A DNA stretch of 64,000 bases from Pseudomonas brassicacearum (GCF_000585995.1 NZ_CP007410.1:2755430-2819429); one strand, 5' to 3'; positions 26,224 to 37,607 are shown, numbered from the stretch's first letter. The notes: generated from the sequence alone by a model not told the origin. Program-made: numbers and translations.

Positions 26224-27834
26224 TTATTCGGCAGCTGTTGGGGCCAGGAAGGCGGCCTCCAGCAACTGCTGTGTATAGGGGTGTTGCGGCGCGGCGAATA
26301 TGCTGCGGGCATCACCTTGTTCGACCACTTGGCCATGCTTGACCACCATCAACTGGTGGCTCAGCGCTTTGACGACAGCCAGGTCATGGCTGATAAACAG
26401 GTACGTCAGGTTGTACTTGGTTTGCAATGACCGCAACAGCTCCACCACCTGGCGTTGCACGGTACGGTCCAGGGCCGACGTCGGTTCATCCAGCAGAATC
26501 AACGCCGGCTTGAGCACCAGGGCCCGGGCAATGGCGATACGCTGCCGTTGCCCTCCGGAAAATTCATGGGGGTAGCGGTTCCGGGTTTCCGGATCCAGGC
26601 CTACCTCCTTCAATGCCGCGATTATCGCCTGTTCCTGTTCGGCTTCGCTGCCGATTTTGTGGATCCGCAGGCCTTCACCGACGATCTGGCTCACACACAT
26701 CCGTGGGCTCAGGCTGCCGAACGGGTCCTGAAACACCACTTGCATCTCCCGGCGCAGCGGCCGGACCTGTTGCTGCGTCAGGCTATCGAGCTGCTTGCCT
26801 TCGAAACGAATCCCACCCTGGCTGCCGATCAACCGCAAGATCGCCAGGCCCAAGGTGGACTTGCCGGAACCGCTTTCGCCGACGATGCCCAGGGTCTGGC
26901 CCTGGGGCAGGCTGAAGCGGATCCCGTCCACGGCCTTGATGTAGTCCACCGTGCGCTTGAACAAACCTTTCTTGATCGGGAACCAGACTTTCAGGTCCTC
27001 GACCTGCAACAGCGGCGGGCCGACGACGTTGGTCGCCGGGGTGCCGCTGGGCTCGGCGGCCAGCAGTTCCCGAGTGTACGGATGCTGCGGCGCGCGGAAC
27101 AACTCTTCGCACGATGCCTGTTCGACGATGCAACCGCGCTGCATGACACATACGCGGTGAGCAATTCTTCGCACCAGGTTCAAATCGTGGCTGATCAGCA
27201 GCAGCGACATGCCCAATCGCGCCTGCAATTGCTTGAGCAATTCGAGGATTTTCAGCTGGACGGTGACGTCCAGGGCCGTGGTCGGCTCGTCGGCGATCAG
27301 CAGTTCCGGCTCGTTGGCCAGGGCCATGGCGATCATCACCCGCTGGCGCTGGCCACCGGACAATTCGTGGGGCAGGGCCTTGAGGCGCTTATGGGGCTCG
27401 GGAATGCCAACCAGCTCCAGCAACTCAAGAGTCCGGCGGGTCGCGACCTTGCCGGTCAGGCCCTTGTGAATGCCGAGCACTTCATTGATCTGCTTCTCGA
27501 TGGAGTGCAGCGGGTTCAGGGACGTCATCGGTTCCTGGAAGATCATCGCGATCCGGTTGCCCCGGATATGACGGATGGTTTTTTCTTTCAGTCCCAGCAA
27601 ATTCTGCCCGGCATACTGGATGGTCCCGGTTGGATGATGGGCCAGCGGGTAGGGCAGCAGTCGCAGGATCGAGTGGGCAGTGACCGACTTGCCTGAGCCG
27701 CTTTCACCCACCAGGGCCAGGGTTTCGCCGCGCTTGATATCGAAGCTGACGCCCTCGACCACCCGCTGGCGGCGTTCGCCGACAATGAATTCTACCGCCA
27801 GGTCGCGCACTTCGATCAAATTGTCCTGGTTCAT
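26224..27834 (-). CDS. yejF: YejF-type peptide ABC transporter, fused double ATPase
   Basis: A 536-residue ATPase with two nucleotide-binding domains. There are Walker A GESGSGKS motifs near residues 42-49 and 326-333, and signatures LSGGQRQR and FSGGQRQR. Walker B is followed by DEPT in both halves, and both carry the dipeptide/oligopeptide C-terminal extension. It energises import of peptides, and of peptide-like antibiotics in enteric homologues, through YejB and YejE. The ATG at 27834 overlaps the GAGGAAG at the end of yejE by one base spacing, so translation is coupled. Confidence 0.93.
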   Translation of the reverse strand: MNQDNLIEVRDLAVEFIVGERRQRVVEGVSFDIKRGETLALVGESGSGKSVTAHSILRLLPYPLAHHPTGTIQYAGQNLLGLKEKTIRHIRGNRIAMIFQEPMTSLNPLHSIEKQINEVLGIHKGLTGKVATRRTLELLELVGIPEPHKRLKALPHELSGGQRQRVMIAMALANEPELLIADEPTTALDVTVQLKILELLKQLQARLGMSLLLISHDLNLVRRIAHRVCVMQRGCIVEQASCEELFRAPQHPYTRELLAAEPSGTPATNVVGPPLLQVEDLKVWFPIKKGLFKRTVDYIKAVDGIRFSLPQGQTLGIVGESGSGKSTLGLAILRLIGSQGGIRFEGKQLDSLTQQQVRPLRREMQVVFQDPFGSLSPRMCVSQIVGEGLRIHKIGSEAEQEQAIIAALKEVGLDPETRNRYPHEFSGGQRQRIAIARALVLKPALILLDEPTSALDRTVQRQVVELLRSLQTKYNLTYLFISHDLAVVKALSHQLMVVKHGQVVEQGDARSIFAAPQHPYTQQLLEAAFLAPTAAE

Positions 27835-27835
27835 T

Positions 27836-28855
27836 TCACTTCCTCGGATCGAAGGCATCGCGAGCGGACTCGCCGATGAACACCAACAGGCTCAGCATCA
27901 GGGCCAGCACGGCGAACGCACTCATGCCCAGCCATGGCGCCTGGAGGTTGGATTTGCCCTGGGCCACCAGCTCGCCCAGGGACGGCGCGCCGGGAGGCAA
28001 GCCGAAGCCGAGGAAATCCAGGGCGGTGAGGGTGCCGATGGCGCCAGTGAGGATGAACGGCATGAACGTCATGGTCGAGACCATGGCGTTGGGCAAGATG
28101 TGGCGGAACATGATCGCCCCGTTCTGCATGCCCAGCGCCCGCGCCGCACGCACGTATTCCAGGTTGCGCCCGCGCAGGAACTCGGCGCGCACCACGTCCA
28201 CCAGGCTCATCCAGGAAAACAGCAGCATGATCCCCAGCAGCCACCAGAAGTTCGGCTGCACGAAACTGGCGAGGATGATCAGCAGGTACAGCACCGGCAG
28301 CCCGGACCAGATCTCCAGGAAACGCTGGCCGGCCAGGTCGACCCAACCGCCATAGAAGCCCTGCAAGGCGCCGGCGATCACGCCGATGATCGAGCTGAGC
28401 ACTGTCAGCGTCAGGGCGAACAGCACCGAGATGCGAAAGCCGTAGATCACCCGCGCCAGGACATCGCGGCCCTGGTCGTCGGTGCCCAGCCAGTTCATGG
28501 CGGAGGGCGGTGCCGGGGCCGGGACCTTCAGGTCGTAATTGATGCTCTGGTAGCTGAACGGAATTGGCGCCCACAGCACCCAGGCGTCCTTGGCCGCCAG
28601 CAGTTCACGGATGTACGGGCTCTTGTAGTTGGCTTCCAGCGGGAATTCGCCGCCGAAGGTGGTTTCCGGGTAGCGCTTGAGGGCCGGGAAATACCAGCCA
28701 TCGTCGTAATGCACCACCAGGGGCTTGTCGTTGGCGATCAACTCGGCGCCCAGGCTCAGCCCGAACAGGATCAAAAACAGCCACAGTGACCACCAGCCAC
28801 GCTTGTTGGCCTTGAACAGTTCGAAGCGGCGGCGATTGAGAGGCGACAGGTTCAT
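27836..28855 (-). CDS. yejE: YejE-type ABC transporter permease
   Basis: A 339-residue permease of the DppC/OppC class. There is one N-terminal helix (WWSLWLFLILFGLSLGAELI), a periplasmic segment of about 100 residues, then five helices. The binding-protein-dependent transport motif is near EYVRAARALGMQNGAIMFRH. With YejB it forms the channel for a peptide substrate. The start at 28855 follows the yejB stop by one base, and the stop precedes yejF by one base. Confidence 0.92.
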   Translation of the reverse strand: MNLSPLNRRRFELFKANKRGWWSLWLFLILFGLSLGAELIANDKPLVVHYDDGWYFPALKRYPETTFGGEFPLEANYKSPYIRELLAAKDAWVLWAPIPFSYQSINYDLKVPAPAPPSAMNWLGTDDQGRDVLARVIYGFRISVLFALTLTVLSSIIGVIAGALQGFYGGWVDLAGQRFLEIWSGLPVLYLLIILASFVQPNFWWLLGIMLLFSWMSLVDVVRAEFLRGRNLEYVRAARALGMQNGAIMFRHILPNAMVSTMTFMPFILTGAIGTLTALDFLGFGLPPGAPSLGELVAQGKSNLQAPWLGMSAFAVLALMLSLLVFIGESARDAFDPRK

Positions 28856-28856
28856 C

Positions 28857-29930
28857 TCAATGCTCCCGGCTTTCGAAGTCGATGCGCGGATCGACAAAGG
28901 TGTAGGTCAGGTCGCCGATCAGCTTCACCACCAACCCCAGCAGGGTGAAGATGAACAGGGTGCCGAACACCACCGGGTAATCGCGGTTGATGGCCGCCTC
29001 GAAACTCATCAGCCCAAGGCCGTCGAGAGAGAAGATCACTTCCACCAGCAAGGAACCGGTGAAGAAGATCCCGATGAACGCGGAGGGGAAACCGGCGATC
29101 ACCAGCAACATGGCATTGCGAAACACGTGGCCGTAGAGCACCCGATGACGGGTCAGGCCCTTGGCCTTGGCGGTGACCACGTATTGCTTGTTGATTTCGT
29201 CGAGGAAGCTGTTCTTGGTCAGCAGGGTCATGGTGGCGAAGTTGCCGATCACCAGGGCGGTCACGGGCAAGGCCAGGTGCCAGAAGTAATCGAGGATCTT
29301 GCCGCCCGTGCTCAGTTGGTCGAAGTTATTGGAGGTCAGTCCGCGCAACGGGAACCAATCGAAATAACTGCCGCCGGCAAACACCACGATCAGCAGGATG
29401 GCGAACAGGAACGACGGGATTGCATAGCCGACGATGATCGCCGAACTGGTCCACACGTCGAAATGGCTGCCGTGTCGCGTGGCCTTGGCGATCCCCAGCG
29501 GGATCGACACCAGGTACATGATCAGCGTGCTCCATAGCCCGAGGGAAATGGAGACCGGCATCTTTTCCTTGATCAGGTCGATGACCTTGGCATCGCGAAA
29601 GAAACTGTCGCCGAAATCCAGGTGGGCGTAGTTCTTGATCATGATCCACAGGCGTTCGGGGGCCGACTTGTCGAAGCCGTACATGCGCTCGATTTCCTTG
29701 ACCAGCCCCGGGTCCAGGCCCTGGGCGCCGCGATAGGAAGACCCGGCCACCGAGACTTCGGCTCCACCGCCGGCAATTCGGCTGGTGGCGCCTTCGAAAC
29801 CTTCGAGCTTGGCGATCATCTGCTCCACTGGCCCGCCGGGCGCGGCCTGGATGATGACGAAGTTGATCAACAGGATGCCGAACAGGGTGGGGATGATCAG
29901 CAGCAGCCGCCTAAAGATATAAGCCAGCAT
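28857..29930 (-). CDS. yejB: YejB-type ABC transporter permease
   Basis: A 357-residue permease of the DppB/OppB class, starting [20 protein letters not shown]. Six hydrophobic segments and the EAA-type loop [20 protein letters not shown] are present. It is the third gene of the five-gene operon and lies four bases after the second binding protein gene. Its stop is one base before yejE. Confidence 0.92.
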   Translation of the reverse strand: MLAYIFRRLLLIIPTLFGILLINFVIIQAAPGGPVEQMIAKLEGFEGATSRIAGGGAEVSVAGSSYRGAQGLDPGLVKEIERMYGFDKSAPERLWIMIKNYAHLDFGDSFFRDAKVIDLIKEKMPVSISLGLWSTLIMYLVSIPLGIAKATRHGSHFDVWTSSAIIVGYAIPSFLFAILLIVVFAGGSYFDWFPLRGLTSNNFDQLSTGGKILDYFWHLALPVTALVIGNFATMTLLTKNSFLDEINKQYVVTAKAKGLTRHRVLYGHVFRNAMLLVIAGFPSAFIGIFFTGSLLVEVIFSLDGLGLMSFEAAINRDYPVVFGTLFIFTLLGLVVKLIGDLTYTFVDPRIDFESREH

Positions 29931-29934
29931 CGGG

Positions 29935-31791
29935 TTACTCCACGCTCACTGGAGCGGTGTTGATCTGTTGTTCCATGACTTGTTTTTCTACCTCGATGGC
30001 CGGCTTGGTGTCCGGCTTGACCCACCAGGTGGTGGTGCCGATGTCATAGGTCGGCGTGATTTTCGGATGGCCGATGTGGTTCCAGTAGGCGACGCGCCAG
30101 GTCTTGATGTGCCAGTTGGGAATCACGTAATAGCCCCATTGCAGCACCCGGTCCAGCGCCCGGGCGTGGGCCACCAGGCTCTTGCGCGAATCGGCGTTGA
30201 TCAGTTGCTCCACCAATTGGTCCACGGCCGGATCCTTCAGGCCCATGGTGTTGCGGCTGCCGGGCTTGTCGGCGGCGGCCGTCATCCAGAACTCACGCTG
30301 CTCGTTACCCGGCGAGCTGGATTGCGGGAAGCTGCCCACCACCAGGTCGAAATCCCGGGAGCGCACACGGTTGATGTACTGGGACACGTCCACACGGCGA
30401 ATCACCAGTTCAATGCCCAGGTCGCTCAGGTTGCGCTTGAACGGCAGTAGCACTCGCTCGAATTCGGTCTGGGCCAGCAGGAACTCCAGCACCACCGGTT
30501 TGCCTTGGGCGTCGACCATTTTGTCGTCGACGATGCGCCAGCCGGCTTCTTGCAGTAATTGGTAAGCCTTGCGCTGGTGGTCGCGGATCATGCCGCTGCC
30601 GTCGCATATCGAGGGTTGGAAGGCTTCGCTGAACACCTGCTCGGGAATCTTGCCGCGCAGGGGTTCGAGAATCTTCAGCTCGTCTTCGCCGGGCAGGCCG
30701 GTAGCGGCCATTTCCGAATTTTCGAAATAGCTGCGAGTGCGGGCGTAAGCGCCGTTGAACAGTTGCTTGTTGGTCCACTCGAAATCCAGCAGCAGGCTCA
30801 AGGCCTTGCGCACCCGCACGTCCTGGAAGATCGGGCGGCGCAGGTTGTAGACAAAGCCCTGCATGCCGGTGGGGTTGCCGTTGGGGATCTGTTCCTTGAT
30901 CAACCGACCCTCGGCCACGGCCGGGATGTTGTAGGCGTTGGCCCAGTTCTTGGCGGTCATTTCCAGCCAGAAATCGAATTGCCCGGCTTTCAGGGCCTCG
31001 ACCGCGACAGTGTTGTCGCGGTAGTAGTCGGTGGTCAGTACGTCGAAATTGTAGAAACCGCGATTGACCGGCAGGTCCTTGCCCCAATAGTCCTTCACGC
31101 GCTCATAGCGAATCGAGCGTCCGGCCTTCACCTCGGCGACCTTGTAAGGGCCGCTGCCGAGAGGGATCTCCAGGTTGCCTTTGTTGAAGTCGCGCTCGGC
31201 CCACCAGTGTTTTGGCAATACCGGCAATTGGCCGAGGATCAACGGCAATTCGCGGTTGTTGGTGTGCTTGAACTTGAACAGCACTTTGAGCGGGGTTTCG
31301 GCGATCACTTCGGCGACGTCGTTGTAATAGCCGCGGAACATCGGGGCGCCGTCCTTGGTCAGGGTCTGGAAGCTGAAGACCACGTCTTCGGCGCGCACCG
31401 GATGACCATCATTGAAGCGGGCTTCGGGGCGCAGGTAGAAGCGCACCCAGCCATTGTCGGGGGCTTTCTCGATCTTTTCGGCGATCAGGCCGTATTCGGT
31501 GAAGGGTTCGTCCAGGCCCTGCTTGGCCAGGGTGTCGTAGATCAGGCCGATGTCATCGGCCGGTACACCTTTGCTGATGAACGGGTTGAGGCTGTCGAAG
31601 CCGCCAAACCCGCCCTGGCGGAACACGCCGCCCTTGGGGGCGTCGGGGTTCACGTAGTCGAAGTGCTTGAAGTCGGCCGGGTATTTCGGTGGTTCGTTGT
31701 ACAAGGTCAAGGCGTGCTGCGGCGCGGCGCAGGCCAGCCCGGCGAATAACAGGCTGCTGGCCTGCAGGAGCAGGGCGCGAAAAGGCTTCAT
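29935..31791 (-). CDS. yejA: extracellular solute-binding protein (YejA-like), second copy
   Basis: A 618-residue periplasmic binding protein of family 5 (peptide/nickel type) with a signal peptide ([20 protein letters not shown], then CAAPQ). The family strand [13 protein letters not shown] is followed by [10 protein letters not shown]. It delivers peptides to YejBEF. The ATG at 31791 has GGAGAAAG upstream and overlaps the stop of the preceding paralogue by four bases (ATGA). Both binding proteins share the same layout and several identical blocks, such as [15 protein letters not shown], so they arose by duplication. Confidence 0.92.
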   Translation of the reverse strand: MKPFRALLLQASSLLFAGLACAAPQHALTLYNEPPKYPADFKHFDYVNPDAPKGGVFRQGGFGGFDSLNPFISKGVPADDIGLIYDTLAKQGLDEPFTEYGLIAEKIEKAPDNGWVRFYLRPEARFNDGHPVRAEDVVFSFQTLTKDGAPMFRGYYNDVAEVIAETPLKVLFKFKHTNNRELPLILGQLPVLPKHWWAERDFNKGNLEIPLGSGPYKVAEVKAGRSIRYERVKDYWGKDLPVNRGFYNFDVLTTDYYRDNTVAVEALKAGQFDFWLEMTAKNWANAYNIPAVAEGRLIKEQIPNGNPTGMQGFVYNLRRPIFQDVRVRKALSLLLDFEWTNKQLFNGAYARTRSYFENSEMAATGLPGEDELKILEPLRGKIPEQVFSEAFQPSICDGSGMIRDHQRKAYQLLQEAGWRIVDDKMVDAQGKPVVLEFLLAQTEFERVLLPFKRNLSDLGIELVIRRVDVSQYINRVRSRDFDLVVGSFPQSSSPGNEQREFWMTAAADKPGSRNTMGLKDPAVDQLVEQLINADSRKSLVAHARALDRVLQWGYYVIPNWHIKTWRVAYWNHIGHPKITPTYDIGTTTWWVKPDTKPAIEVEKQVMEQQINTAPVSVE

Positions 31792-33620
31792 TGATCTTTC
31801 TCCGAAGATTTCAGCCACCACGCGCTCAGGCCCAGGGTGTAGGGCGGCGTGGTGACGAAGGCGAACCGGTTGCGGTACGCCAGGCGATGATAATTGAGAT
31901 ACCAGTTGGGGATGCAGTAGTGCTGCCACAGCAACACACGGTCCAGGGCCTTGCCGGCGGCGACCTGTTCGTCGCGGGTTCGGGCGGCCAGCAGCTTTTC
32001 CAACAAGTGATCGACCACGGGGCTGGCGATCCCCGCGTAGTTTTTGCTGCCCTTGACTCCGACCTGGCTGGAATGGAAGTACTGCCATTGTTCCAGGCCC
32101 GGGCTGAGGGTCTGGCCCAGGGTCAGCAGGATCATGTCGAAGTCGAACTGGTCCAGGCGCTGTTTGTACTGGGCGCGGTCCACCGTGCGCAGCCGGGCCT
32201 GGATGCCGATGCTGGCGAGGTTTTCAACGTAGGGTTGCAGGATGCGCTCCAGGTTCGGATTCACCAAGAGGATCTCGAAGGTCAGGGGCTGGCTGTCGGC
32301 GTTCACCAGTCGTTGGCCGTTGAGGGTCCAACCGGCGTCCTTCAAGAGTGCCAAGGCTTTGCGCAGGGTTTCCCGGGGAATGCCGCGACCATCGGTTTTG
32401 GGCAAGCTGAAGGGTTCGGTGAGCAGTTTGGGCGGCAATTGTTCACGGTAGGGCTTGAGCAGCAGCCATTCGTGGCCCACCGGAAGGCCGCTGGCAGAGA
32501 ATTCGCTGTTGGGGTAATAGCTGAGGGTGCGTTTGTAGGCGCCGCTGAACAGCGTGCGGTTGGTCCACTCGAAATCGAACATCAGCCCCAAGGCCTCGCG
32601 AACCTTGACCTCGGCGAACGTGCTGCGCCGGGTATTCATGAACAGGCCCTGGGTCTGGGTCGGGATCTGGTGAGGGATCTGAGCCTTGATCACGTCGCCG
32701 CGCTTGATCGCCGGGAAATCATAGCCGTTGGCCCAATTCTTGGCCTGATGCTCGATGTAGATGTCGAATTCACCGGCCTTGAAGGCTTCGAAGGCGACTT
32801 CGCTGTCGCGGTAGAACTCCACGTCCATTCGGTCGAAGTTGTATTTGCCGCGATTGACCGGCAGGTCCTTGCCCCAGTAATCCTTGACCCGTTCGAACAC
32901 CAGTTGACGACCCGGCTGCACTTTGGTGATGCGATAGGGCCCGCTGCCCAGCGGCGGCTCGAACGTGGTGGCCTTGAAGTCGCGGCCTTTCCAGTAATGC
33001 TGGGGCAGCACCGGCAACTCGCCCAGGCGCAGGATCAGCAGCGGATTGCCTGCGCGCTTGAAGACAAAGCGGATTTTCAGCGGGTTGAGAATGTCGACCC
33101 GCAGCACTTCCTGCAGGTTGGTGCGGTATTGCGGGTGACCGTCCTTGAGCAGGGTTCTATAGGAGAACGCCACGTCATAGGCGGTAATCGGCACACCATC
33201 GTGAAATCGCGCTTCGGGCCGCAGGTTGAACACCACCCAACTGCGGTCTTCGCTGTACTCCACCGATTGGGCGATCAGGCCGTAGCTCGACGTCGGTTCA
33301 TCACCGGACGGTGCGTACTGGCCGGTGCCGATCATCAGCGGTTCGTTCAGCTCGTTGATGCCGTATTGCAGGAAATTCGGCGTGGAGACCGGGCTGCTGC
33401 CCTTGAACGTGTAGGGGTTGAGCGTATCGAAGGTGCCAAATGCCATGACCCGCAAGGTACCGCCCTTGGGCGCTTGCGGATTGACCCAATCGAAGTGGGT
33501 GAATCTGGCCGGGTACTTGAGCGTGCCGAACTGCGCATAGCCATGGCTTTCGCTGATGGTTGCGCTGGCGGGAGAACTCAAGGCCAGGCTGATCAGGAGC
33601 AGGAGGAGGGGACGTATCAA
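31788..33620 (-). CDS. extracellular solute-binding protein (YejA-like), first copy
   Basis: A 610-residue family 5 binding protein and first gene of the yej-type operon. It has a signal peptide (MIRPLLLLLISLALSSPASA) and the same fold markers as the next gene (HFDWVNPQAPKGG, FDTLNPYTFKG). The frame starts at a TTG with only a weak ribosome site; I see no better start that keeps the signal peptide. Two different binding proteins on one permease may widen the range of peptides imported. Confidence 0.88.
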   Translation of the reverse strand: MIRPLLLLLISLALSSPASATISESHGYAQFGTLKYPARFTHFDWVNPQAPKGGTLRVMAFGTFDTLNPYTFKGSSPVSTPNFLQYGINELNEPLMIGTGQYAPSGDEPTSSYGLIAQSVEYSEDRSWVVFNLRPEARFHDGVPITAYDVAFSYRTLLKDGHPQYRTNLQEVLRVDILNPLKIRFVFKRAGNPLLILRLGELPVLPQHYWKGRDFKATTFEPPLGSGPYRITKVQPGRQLVFERVKDYWGKDLPVNRGKYNFDRMDVEFYRDSEVAFEAFKAGEFDIYIEHQAKNWANGYDFPAIKRGDVIKAQIPHQIPTQTQGLFMNTRRSTFAEVKVREALGLMFDFEWTNRTLFSGAYKRTLSYYPNSEFSASGLPVGHEWLLLKPYREQLPPKLLTEPFSLPKTDGRGIPRETLRKALALLKDAGWTLNGQRLVNADSQPLTFEILLVNPNLERILQPYVENLASIGIQARLRTVDRAQYKQRLDQFDFDMILLTLGQTLSPGLEQWQYFHSSQVGVKGSKNYAGIASPVVDHLLEKLLAARTRDEQVAAGKALDRVLLWQHYCIPNWYLNYHRLAYRNRFAFVTTPPYTLGLSAWWLKSSEKDQ

Positions 33621-33748
33621 GTCTGAGATTCGATCCAGGCGGCTTGGGCTTTTATGGCCTGTACAGTAACAGCTTGTATCGGCAGGAAAAAGGCGGGTTT
33701 TAGCGGGGAATGTCAGTAAGGTGGTGGATATCCGTCGAGCACGGAACC

Positions 33749-33870
33749 TGTGGCGAGGGGATTTATCCCCGCTGGGTTGCGAAGCGACCCCATCCCAACT
33801 TCCTTAAACACCGTGGTGCCTGGCTTTAGGGCTGCTTCGCAGCCCAACGGGGATAAATCCCCTCACCACA
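33749..33870. repeat. REPIN, TTTATCC type
   Basis: TGTGGCGAGGGGATTTATCCCC faces GGGGATAAATCCCCTCACCACA, between the yej operon promoter and the mltD end. Confidence 0.85.
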
Positions 33871-33895
33871 AAAATCCCCTCGGCCACCGCGAGGC

Positions 33896-35344
33896 TTAGT
33901 GGGGGGAGTAAACCGTCAGCATCTGCCCAGGCTTGAGCGCCTTGCCCATCCGTGGATTCCAGCGCTTGAGGTGCTGCATTTCGACGTTGAAGCGCTTGGC
34001 CACTACGTACAACGAGTCACCCTGCTTGACCTTGTATTGGGTCTGCTTCTTTTGATCCTTGCTGTTGGCGGCGACCACGGTGCTGATGCGCTTGCCGGTG
34101 GCCTTGGTGGCTTTGGTGTCCTGCATCACCAGGGTTTGGCCGACCTTGAGTTTATTGCCGCTGAGCTTGTTCCAACGTTGCAGGTCCTTGGTCTGGACAT
34201 TGTTGGCCTTGGCGATCTGGGCCAGGTTGTCGCCGCGCTTGACGCGGTAGTTGCGCCTGGCGCCTTCCACGTCGCTGTCATCGACGCTCTCGAACACCGG
34301 CTTGAGCGAGCGCTGGCTGATCAACTCTTCCGGACGCATGGTCGACAGGCTGGCGGTCAGCAACTGGGCCTTGGACGTGGGCACCAGCAGGTGTTGCGGA
34401 CCGTCGATGGTGGTGCGTTGCTTGAAGGCCGGGTTGAGCTGGAACAGTTCGTCTTCGTCGATGTTGGCCACCGCCGCGACCTTGGAAAGGTCCATGCGCT
34501 GGTTGATTTCGACGACCTGGAAATAGGGTTCGTTGGCGATCGGGTTGAGGTTCACGCCATAGGCATCGGGGGAGAGCACCACCTGGGACAAGGCCAGCAG
34601 CTTCGGCACGTAGGCCTGGGTTTCGCTGGGCAGCGGCAGGTTCCAGTAATCAGTGGGCAGGCCAAGCTTTTCGTTGCGCTCGATGGCGCGGCTGACCGTG
34701 CCTTCGCCTGCGTTGTACGCCGCCAACGCCAGCAGCCAGTCGCCGTTGAACATGTCGTGCAGGCGCGTCAGGTAGTCCATCGCGGCCGTGGTGGACGCGG
34801 TGATATCGCGACGCCCGTCATAGAAGCGGGTCTGGCGCAGGTTGAAGTAACGCCCCGTGGACGGGATGAATTGCCACAGCCCCACCGCATTGGCCCGGGA
34901 ATAGGCCATCGGGTTGTAGGCGCTCTCGATCACCGGCAGCAGCGCCAGTTCCAACGGCATGTTGCGTTCTTCGAGGCGTTCGACGATGTAATGGATGTAC
35001 AGGCTGCCGCGCTCACCGGCGTTTTCCAGGAAGGACGGGTTACTGGCGAACCACAGGCGCTGTTGCTCGATACGTGGATTGACGCCGGCGGTTTCCTGCA
35101 ACTGGAAGCCCTGGCGCATGCGTTCCCAGACGTCCTGGGGCACTTGAGGGGTAGGTTTTTCAGTGAGCCAGATAGGTTTTTGCTTGGCGCGAGCGGCGAT
35201 ATTCGGCGTGTGGGCCGCGTCGCTTTGCGGAACCTGGCCCGTGCTCTGGCAGCCCGCCAGGGTGGCGGACACAGCCACCGCAATGGCTTGAGCCAAGCGG
35301 GTCAATGTGTCTGACTGGACGGACCTTCGTATAGATGACGACAT
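33896..35344 (-). CDS. mltD: membrane-bound lytic murein transglycosylase D
   Basis: A 482-residue lipoprotein. The lipobox is LAGC near residue 31. The SLT domain has the catalytic Glu in PVIESAYNPMAYS, followed by GLWQFIPSTGR. Two C-terminal LysM domains (YRVKRGDNLAQIA and YKVKQGDSLYVVA) bind peptidoglycan. It cleaves glycan strands to anhydromuropeptides in the periplasm. The start is set at 35344 (MSSSIRR), which gives a normal lipoprotein signal. It is followed upstream by gloB in the same direction after a 99-base gap. Confidence 0.93.
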   Translation of the reverse strand: MSSSIRRSVQSDTLTRLAQAIAVAVSATLAGCQSTGQVPQSDAAHTPNIAARAKQKPIWLTEKPTPQVPQDVWERMRQGFQLQETAGVNPRIEQQRLWFASNPSFLENAGERGSLYIHYIVERLEERNMPLELALLPVIESAYNPMAYSRANAVGLWQFIPSTGRYFNLRQTRFYDGRRDITASTTAAMDYLTRLHDMFNGDWLLALAAYNAGEGTVSRAIERNEKLGLPTDYWNLPLPSETQAYVPKLLALSQVVLSPDAYGVNLNPIANEPYFQVVEINQRMDLSKVAAVANIDEDELFQLNPAFKQRTTIDGPQHLLVPTSKAQLLTASLSTMRPEELISQRSLKPVFESVDDSDVEGARRNYRVKRGDNLAQIAKANNVQTKDLQRWNKLSGNKLKVGQTLVMQDTKATKATGKRISTVVAANSKDQKKQTQYKVKQGDSLYVVAKRFNVEMQHLKRWNPRMGKALKPGQMLTVYSPH

Positions 35345-35443
35345 TGGCTGGAAGTAAGTTCCGGGCAAAAATGTCGGCCGATTCTAGGAAGCGCACCCCA
35401 ACAGGTCAACCTTTCAGAATTTTTGTATCAATGGATAGCTCCC

Positions 35444-36211
35444 TTAGAACTTATCTTTCCAAGCCCTCAAGGCCGCAAAAACCTCGGTCGGCGTCTCGTT
35501 ACGCTGGCCATTCCGTTCGTCTGCTTTTTGTTTAACAGATGTTTCGGCGGTACGCAGGAAGGGATTGGTGAGCTTTTCCAGGGCCAGGGTCGAGGGCAGG
35601 GTAATGACGCCTTCGTGGCGTTGCCGGCTGACTTTTTCCAGACGGGCGGCGATGTCCGGATTGCCCGGTTCCACCGCGGCGGCAAACTTCAGATTGCTGA
35701 GGGTATATTCATGGGTGCAGTAGACCAGCGTATCTTCGGGCAGGGCGGCGAGGCGGCTGAGGGAGTGGTACATTTGCCCAGGCGTCCCTTCGAAGAGTCG
35801 GCCGCAACCGGCGGCAAACAGCGTATCGCCACAAAACAGCAGGCCGTGGTGGTAGTAGGCGATATGCCCCAAGGTGTGTCCGGGCACGGCGTAGACCTCG
35901 AAGTCCAGGCCGAGCACGCTGAGCGTGTCGTTGTCACTGAGCGCCACATCCCGCGCCGGGATGTTTTCACTGGCCGGGCCATGGACGGTGGCGTGCGTTG
36001 CGTTTTTCAGCGCCTCGACGCCGCCGACATGATCATGGTGATGGTGGGTGATCAATATGTCGCTCAAGGCCCAGCCTGGATGGGCGACGAGCCAGGCTTG
36101 CACGGGCGCGGCGTCACCCGGGTCGACCACGGCGCAGCGTTGGGTCGCGTGATCCTGTAACAACCAGATGTAGTTATCGGTGAATGCGGGCAGGGCACTG
36201 ATCTGTATCAT
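35444..36211 (-). CDS. gloB: hydroxyacylglutathione hydrolase (glyoxalase II)
   Basis: A 255-residue metallo-beta-lactamase-fold enzyme with the metal motif [10 protein letters not shown] (near residues 53-62), further ligands in PGHTLGH and GDTLF, and the C-terminal HAGH domain. It hydrolyses S-D-lactoylglutathione in methylglyoxal detoxification. The ATG at 36211 starts [16 protein letters not shown] as in GloB. It is divergent from the methyltransferase gene across 65 bases, so the two promoters must overlap. Confidence 0.94.
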   Translation of the reverse strand: MIQISALPAFTDNYIWLLQDHATQRCAVVDPGDAAPVQAWLVAHPGWALSDILITHHHHDHVGGVEALKNATHATVHGPASENIPARDVALSDNDTLSVLGLDFEVYAVPGHTLGHIAYYHHGLLFCGDTLFAAGCGRLFEGTPGQMYHSLSRLAALPEDTLVYCTHEYTLSNLKFAAAVEPGNPDIAARLEKVSRQRHEGVITLPSTLALEKLTNPFLRTAETSVKQKADERNGQRNETPTEVFAALRAWKDKF

Positions 36212-36276
36212 CGCGGAATTCGCCAAGCGGAAAACAAAGGCGCATCTTAGAACTTCCTGACGCGTTGGAGAATGCA

Positions 36277-37035
36277 ATGACCGATGAAGCGTTCGCTCAG
36301 GCTGATCCTGACTGGCTGGCGTTGATCAGCGCGGCCCGTGAATGGCTGTCCGGCCCTGTCGGGCAATTTTTGCTGGAAGAAGAGCGGCGCATGCTCGAAG
36401 ACGAGCTGGGCCGGTTCTTCGGCGGCTACCTGGTGCATTACGGGCCTTCGGCGCAGACGCCGCCGTCGGCACCGCAGGTCCAGCGCAACGTCCGCCTGGG
36501 AGCGCCATTGCCCGGAGTAGAGATTGTCTGCGAAGAGCAGGCCTGGCCCTTGAGCGAGCACGCCGCCGACGTGGTGGTGATGCAGCACGGCCTGGATTTC
36601 TGCCTGTCGCCCCACGGCTTGCTGCGTGAAGCCGCCAGCAGCGTGCGTCCCGGCGGGCATCTGTTGATCATCGGCATCAACCCCTGGAGCAGTTGGGGGT
36701 TGCGTCACGTGTTCGCCCACGATGCCTTGCGCCAGGCTCGCTGCATCTCGGCCTCGCGGGTCGGCGACTGGCTGAACCTGCTGGGCTTCGCGCTGGAGAA
36801 ACGCCGCTTCGGGTGCTATCGTCCGCCGCTTGCGTCGCCCAAGTGGCAGGCCCGCCTGGCCGGTTGGGAGCGCAAGGCCGGTGACTGGCAGTTGTCCGGC
36901 GGTGGTTTCTATTTGCTGGTGGCGCGCAAGATCGCGGTCGGGCTGCGTCCGGTTCGTCAGGCGCGACGCGAGCCGATGGGCAAGCTGATCCCTTTGCCAA
37001 TGGCCAAGGTCAATCGTCGCCACATCGAGCCGTAA
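36277..37035 (+). CDS. SAM-dependent methyltransferase-like protein
   Basis: A 252-residue class I methyltransferase-fold protein. The normal glycine-rich motif I is weak; later motifs are visible ([23 protein letters not shown]). Proteins of this type sit beside gloB and rnhA in many pseudomonads, but the substrate is not known. The ATG at 36277 is preceded by TTGGAG. Residues 130-190 resemble the YafS-like family. A strong inverted repeat separates it from rnhA. Confidence 0.78.
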   Translation: MTDEAFAQADPDWLALISAAREWLSGPVGQFLLEEERRMLEDELGRFFGGYLVHYGPSAQTPPSAPQVQRNVRLGAPLPGVEIVCEEQAWPLSEHAADVVVMQHGLDFCLSPHGLLREAASSVRPGGHLLIIGINPWSSWGLRHVFAHDALRQARCISASRVGDWLNLLGFALEKRRFGCYRPPLASPKWQARLAGWERKAGDWQLSGGGFYLLVARKIAVGLRPVRQARREPMGKLIPLPMAKVNRRHIEP

Positions 37036-37048
37036 CCCCTTTTCTGAT

Positions 37049-37110
37049 GGCCTGCCGATATTTCGGCTTCGGGCGTTGTCGCCCCGATCGGCAGGCCTTT
37101 GCATTTTTTC
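37049..37110 (+). terminator. hairpin with T-tract between methyltransferase gene and rnhA
   Basis: GGCCTGCCGAT at 37049-37059 pairs with ATCGGCAGGCC at 37087-37097, followed by TTTGCATTTTTTC. It could terminate or attenuate transcription into rnhA. Confidence 0.6.
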
Positions 37111-37123
37111 TGGATAGATTGGC

Positions 37124-37576
37124 ATGAGCGATAGCGTAGAACTCTTCACTGATGGCGCCTGCAAGGGCAATCCCGGCCCCGGCGGCTGGGGCGCGTTGCT
37201 GGTGTGCAAAGGGGTGGAGAAGGAGCTCTGGGGCGGTGAAACCAATACCACCAACAATCGCATGGAACTGATGGGCGCCATCCGTGGCCTGGAGGAACTC
37301 AAGCGTTCCTGCGACGTTCTGTTGGTCACCGACTCGCAGTACGTGATGAAGGGCATCAACGAGTGGATGGCCAATTGGAAGAAGCGCGGCTGGAAGACGG
37401 CCGCGAAGGAACCGGTGAAAAACGCCGACCTCTGGATGCTGCTGGATGAGCAGGTCAACCGTCACAACGTCACCTGGAAGTGGGTGCGCGGTCACATCGG
37501 CCACCACGGTAATGAACGGGCCGACCAACTGGCCAATCGTGGGGTGGATGAGGTGCGGGGCTTCAAGCAGGCTTGA
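37124..37576 (+). CDS. rnhA: ribonuclease HI
   Basis: A 150-residue RNase HI, which degrades the RNA of RNA:DNA hybrids. The catalytic residues are visible in [16 protein letters not shown] (Asp10), NRMELMGAI (Glu48), VTDSQYV (Asp70) and GNERADQLA (Asp134). The length is typical. It is followed by a REPIN and then dnaQ in the same direction, the usual rnhA-dnaQ pairing. Confidence 0.96.
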   Translation: MSDSVELFTDGACKGNPGPGGWGALLVCKGVEKELWGGETNTTNNRMELMGAIRGLEELKRSCDVLLVTDSQYVMKGINEWMANWKKRGWKTAAKEPVKNADLWMLLDEQVNRHNVTWKWVRGHIGHHGNERADQLANRGVDEVRGFKQA

Positions 37577-37607
37577 TGCAATCCTGTTCAGTTGGGCATG
37601 CACACTT

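Noticed and set aside
31689..33626. A 645-codon plus-strand frame over the first yej binding protein.
   Set aside because: It is the antisense shadow of a clear solute-binding protein gene, with no ribosome site or recognisable domain.
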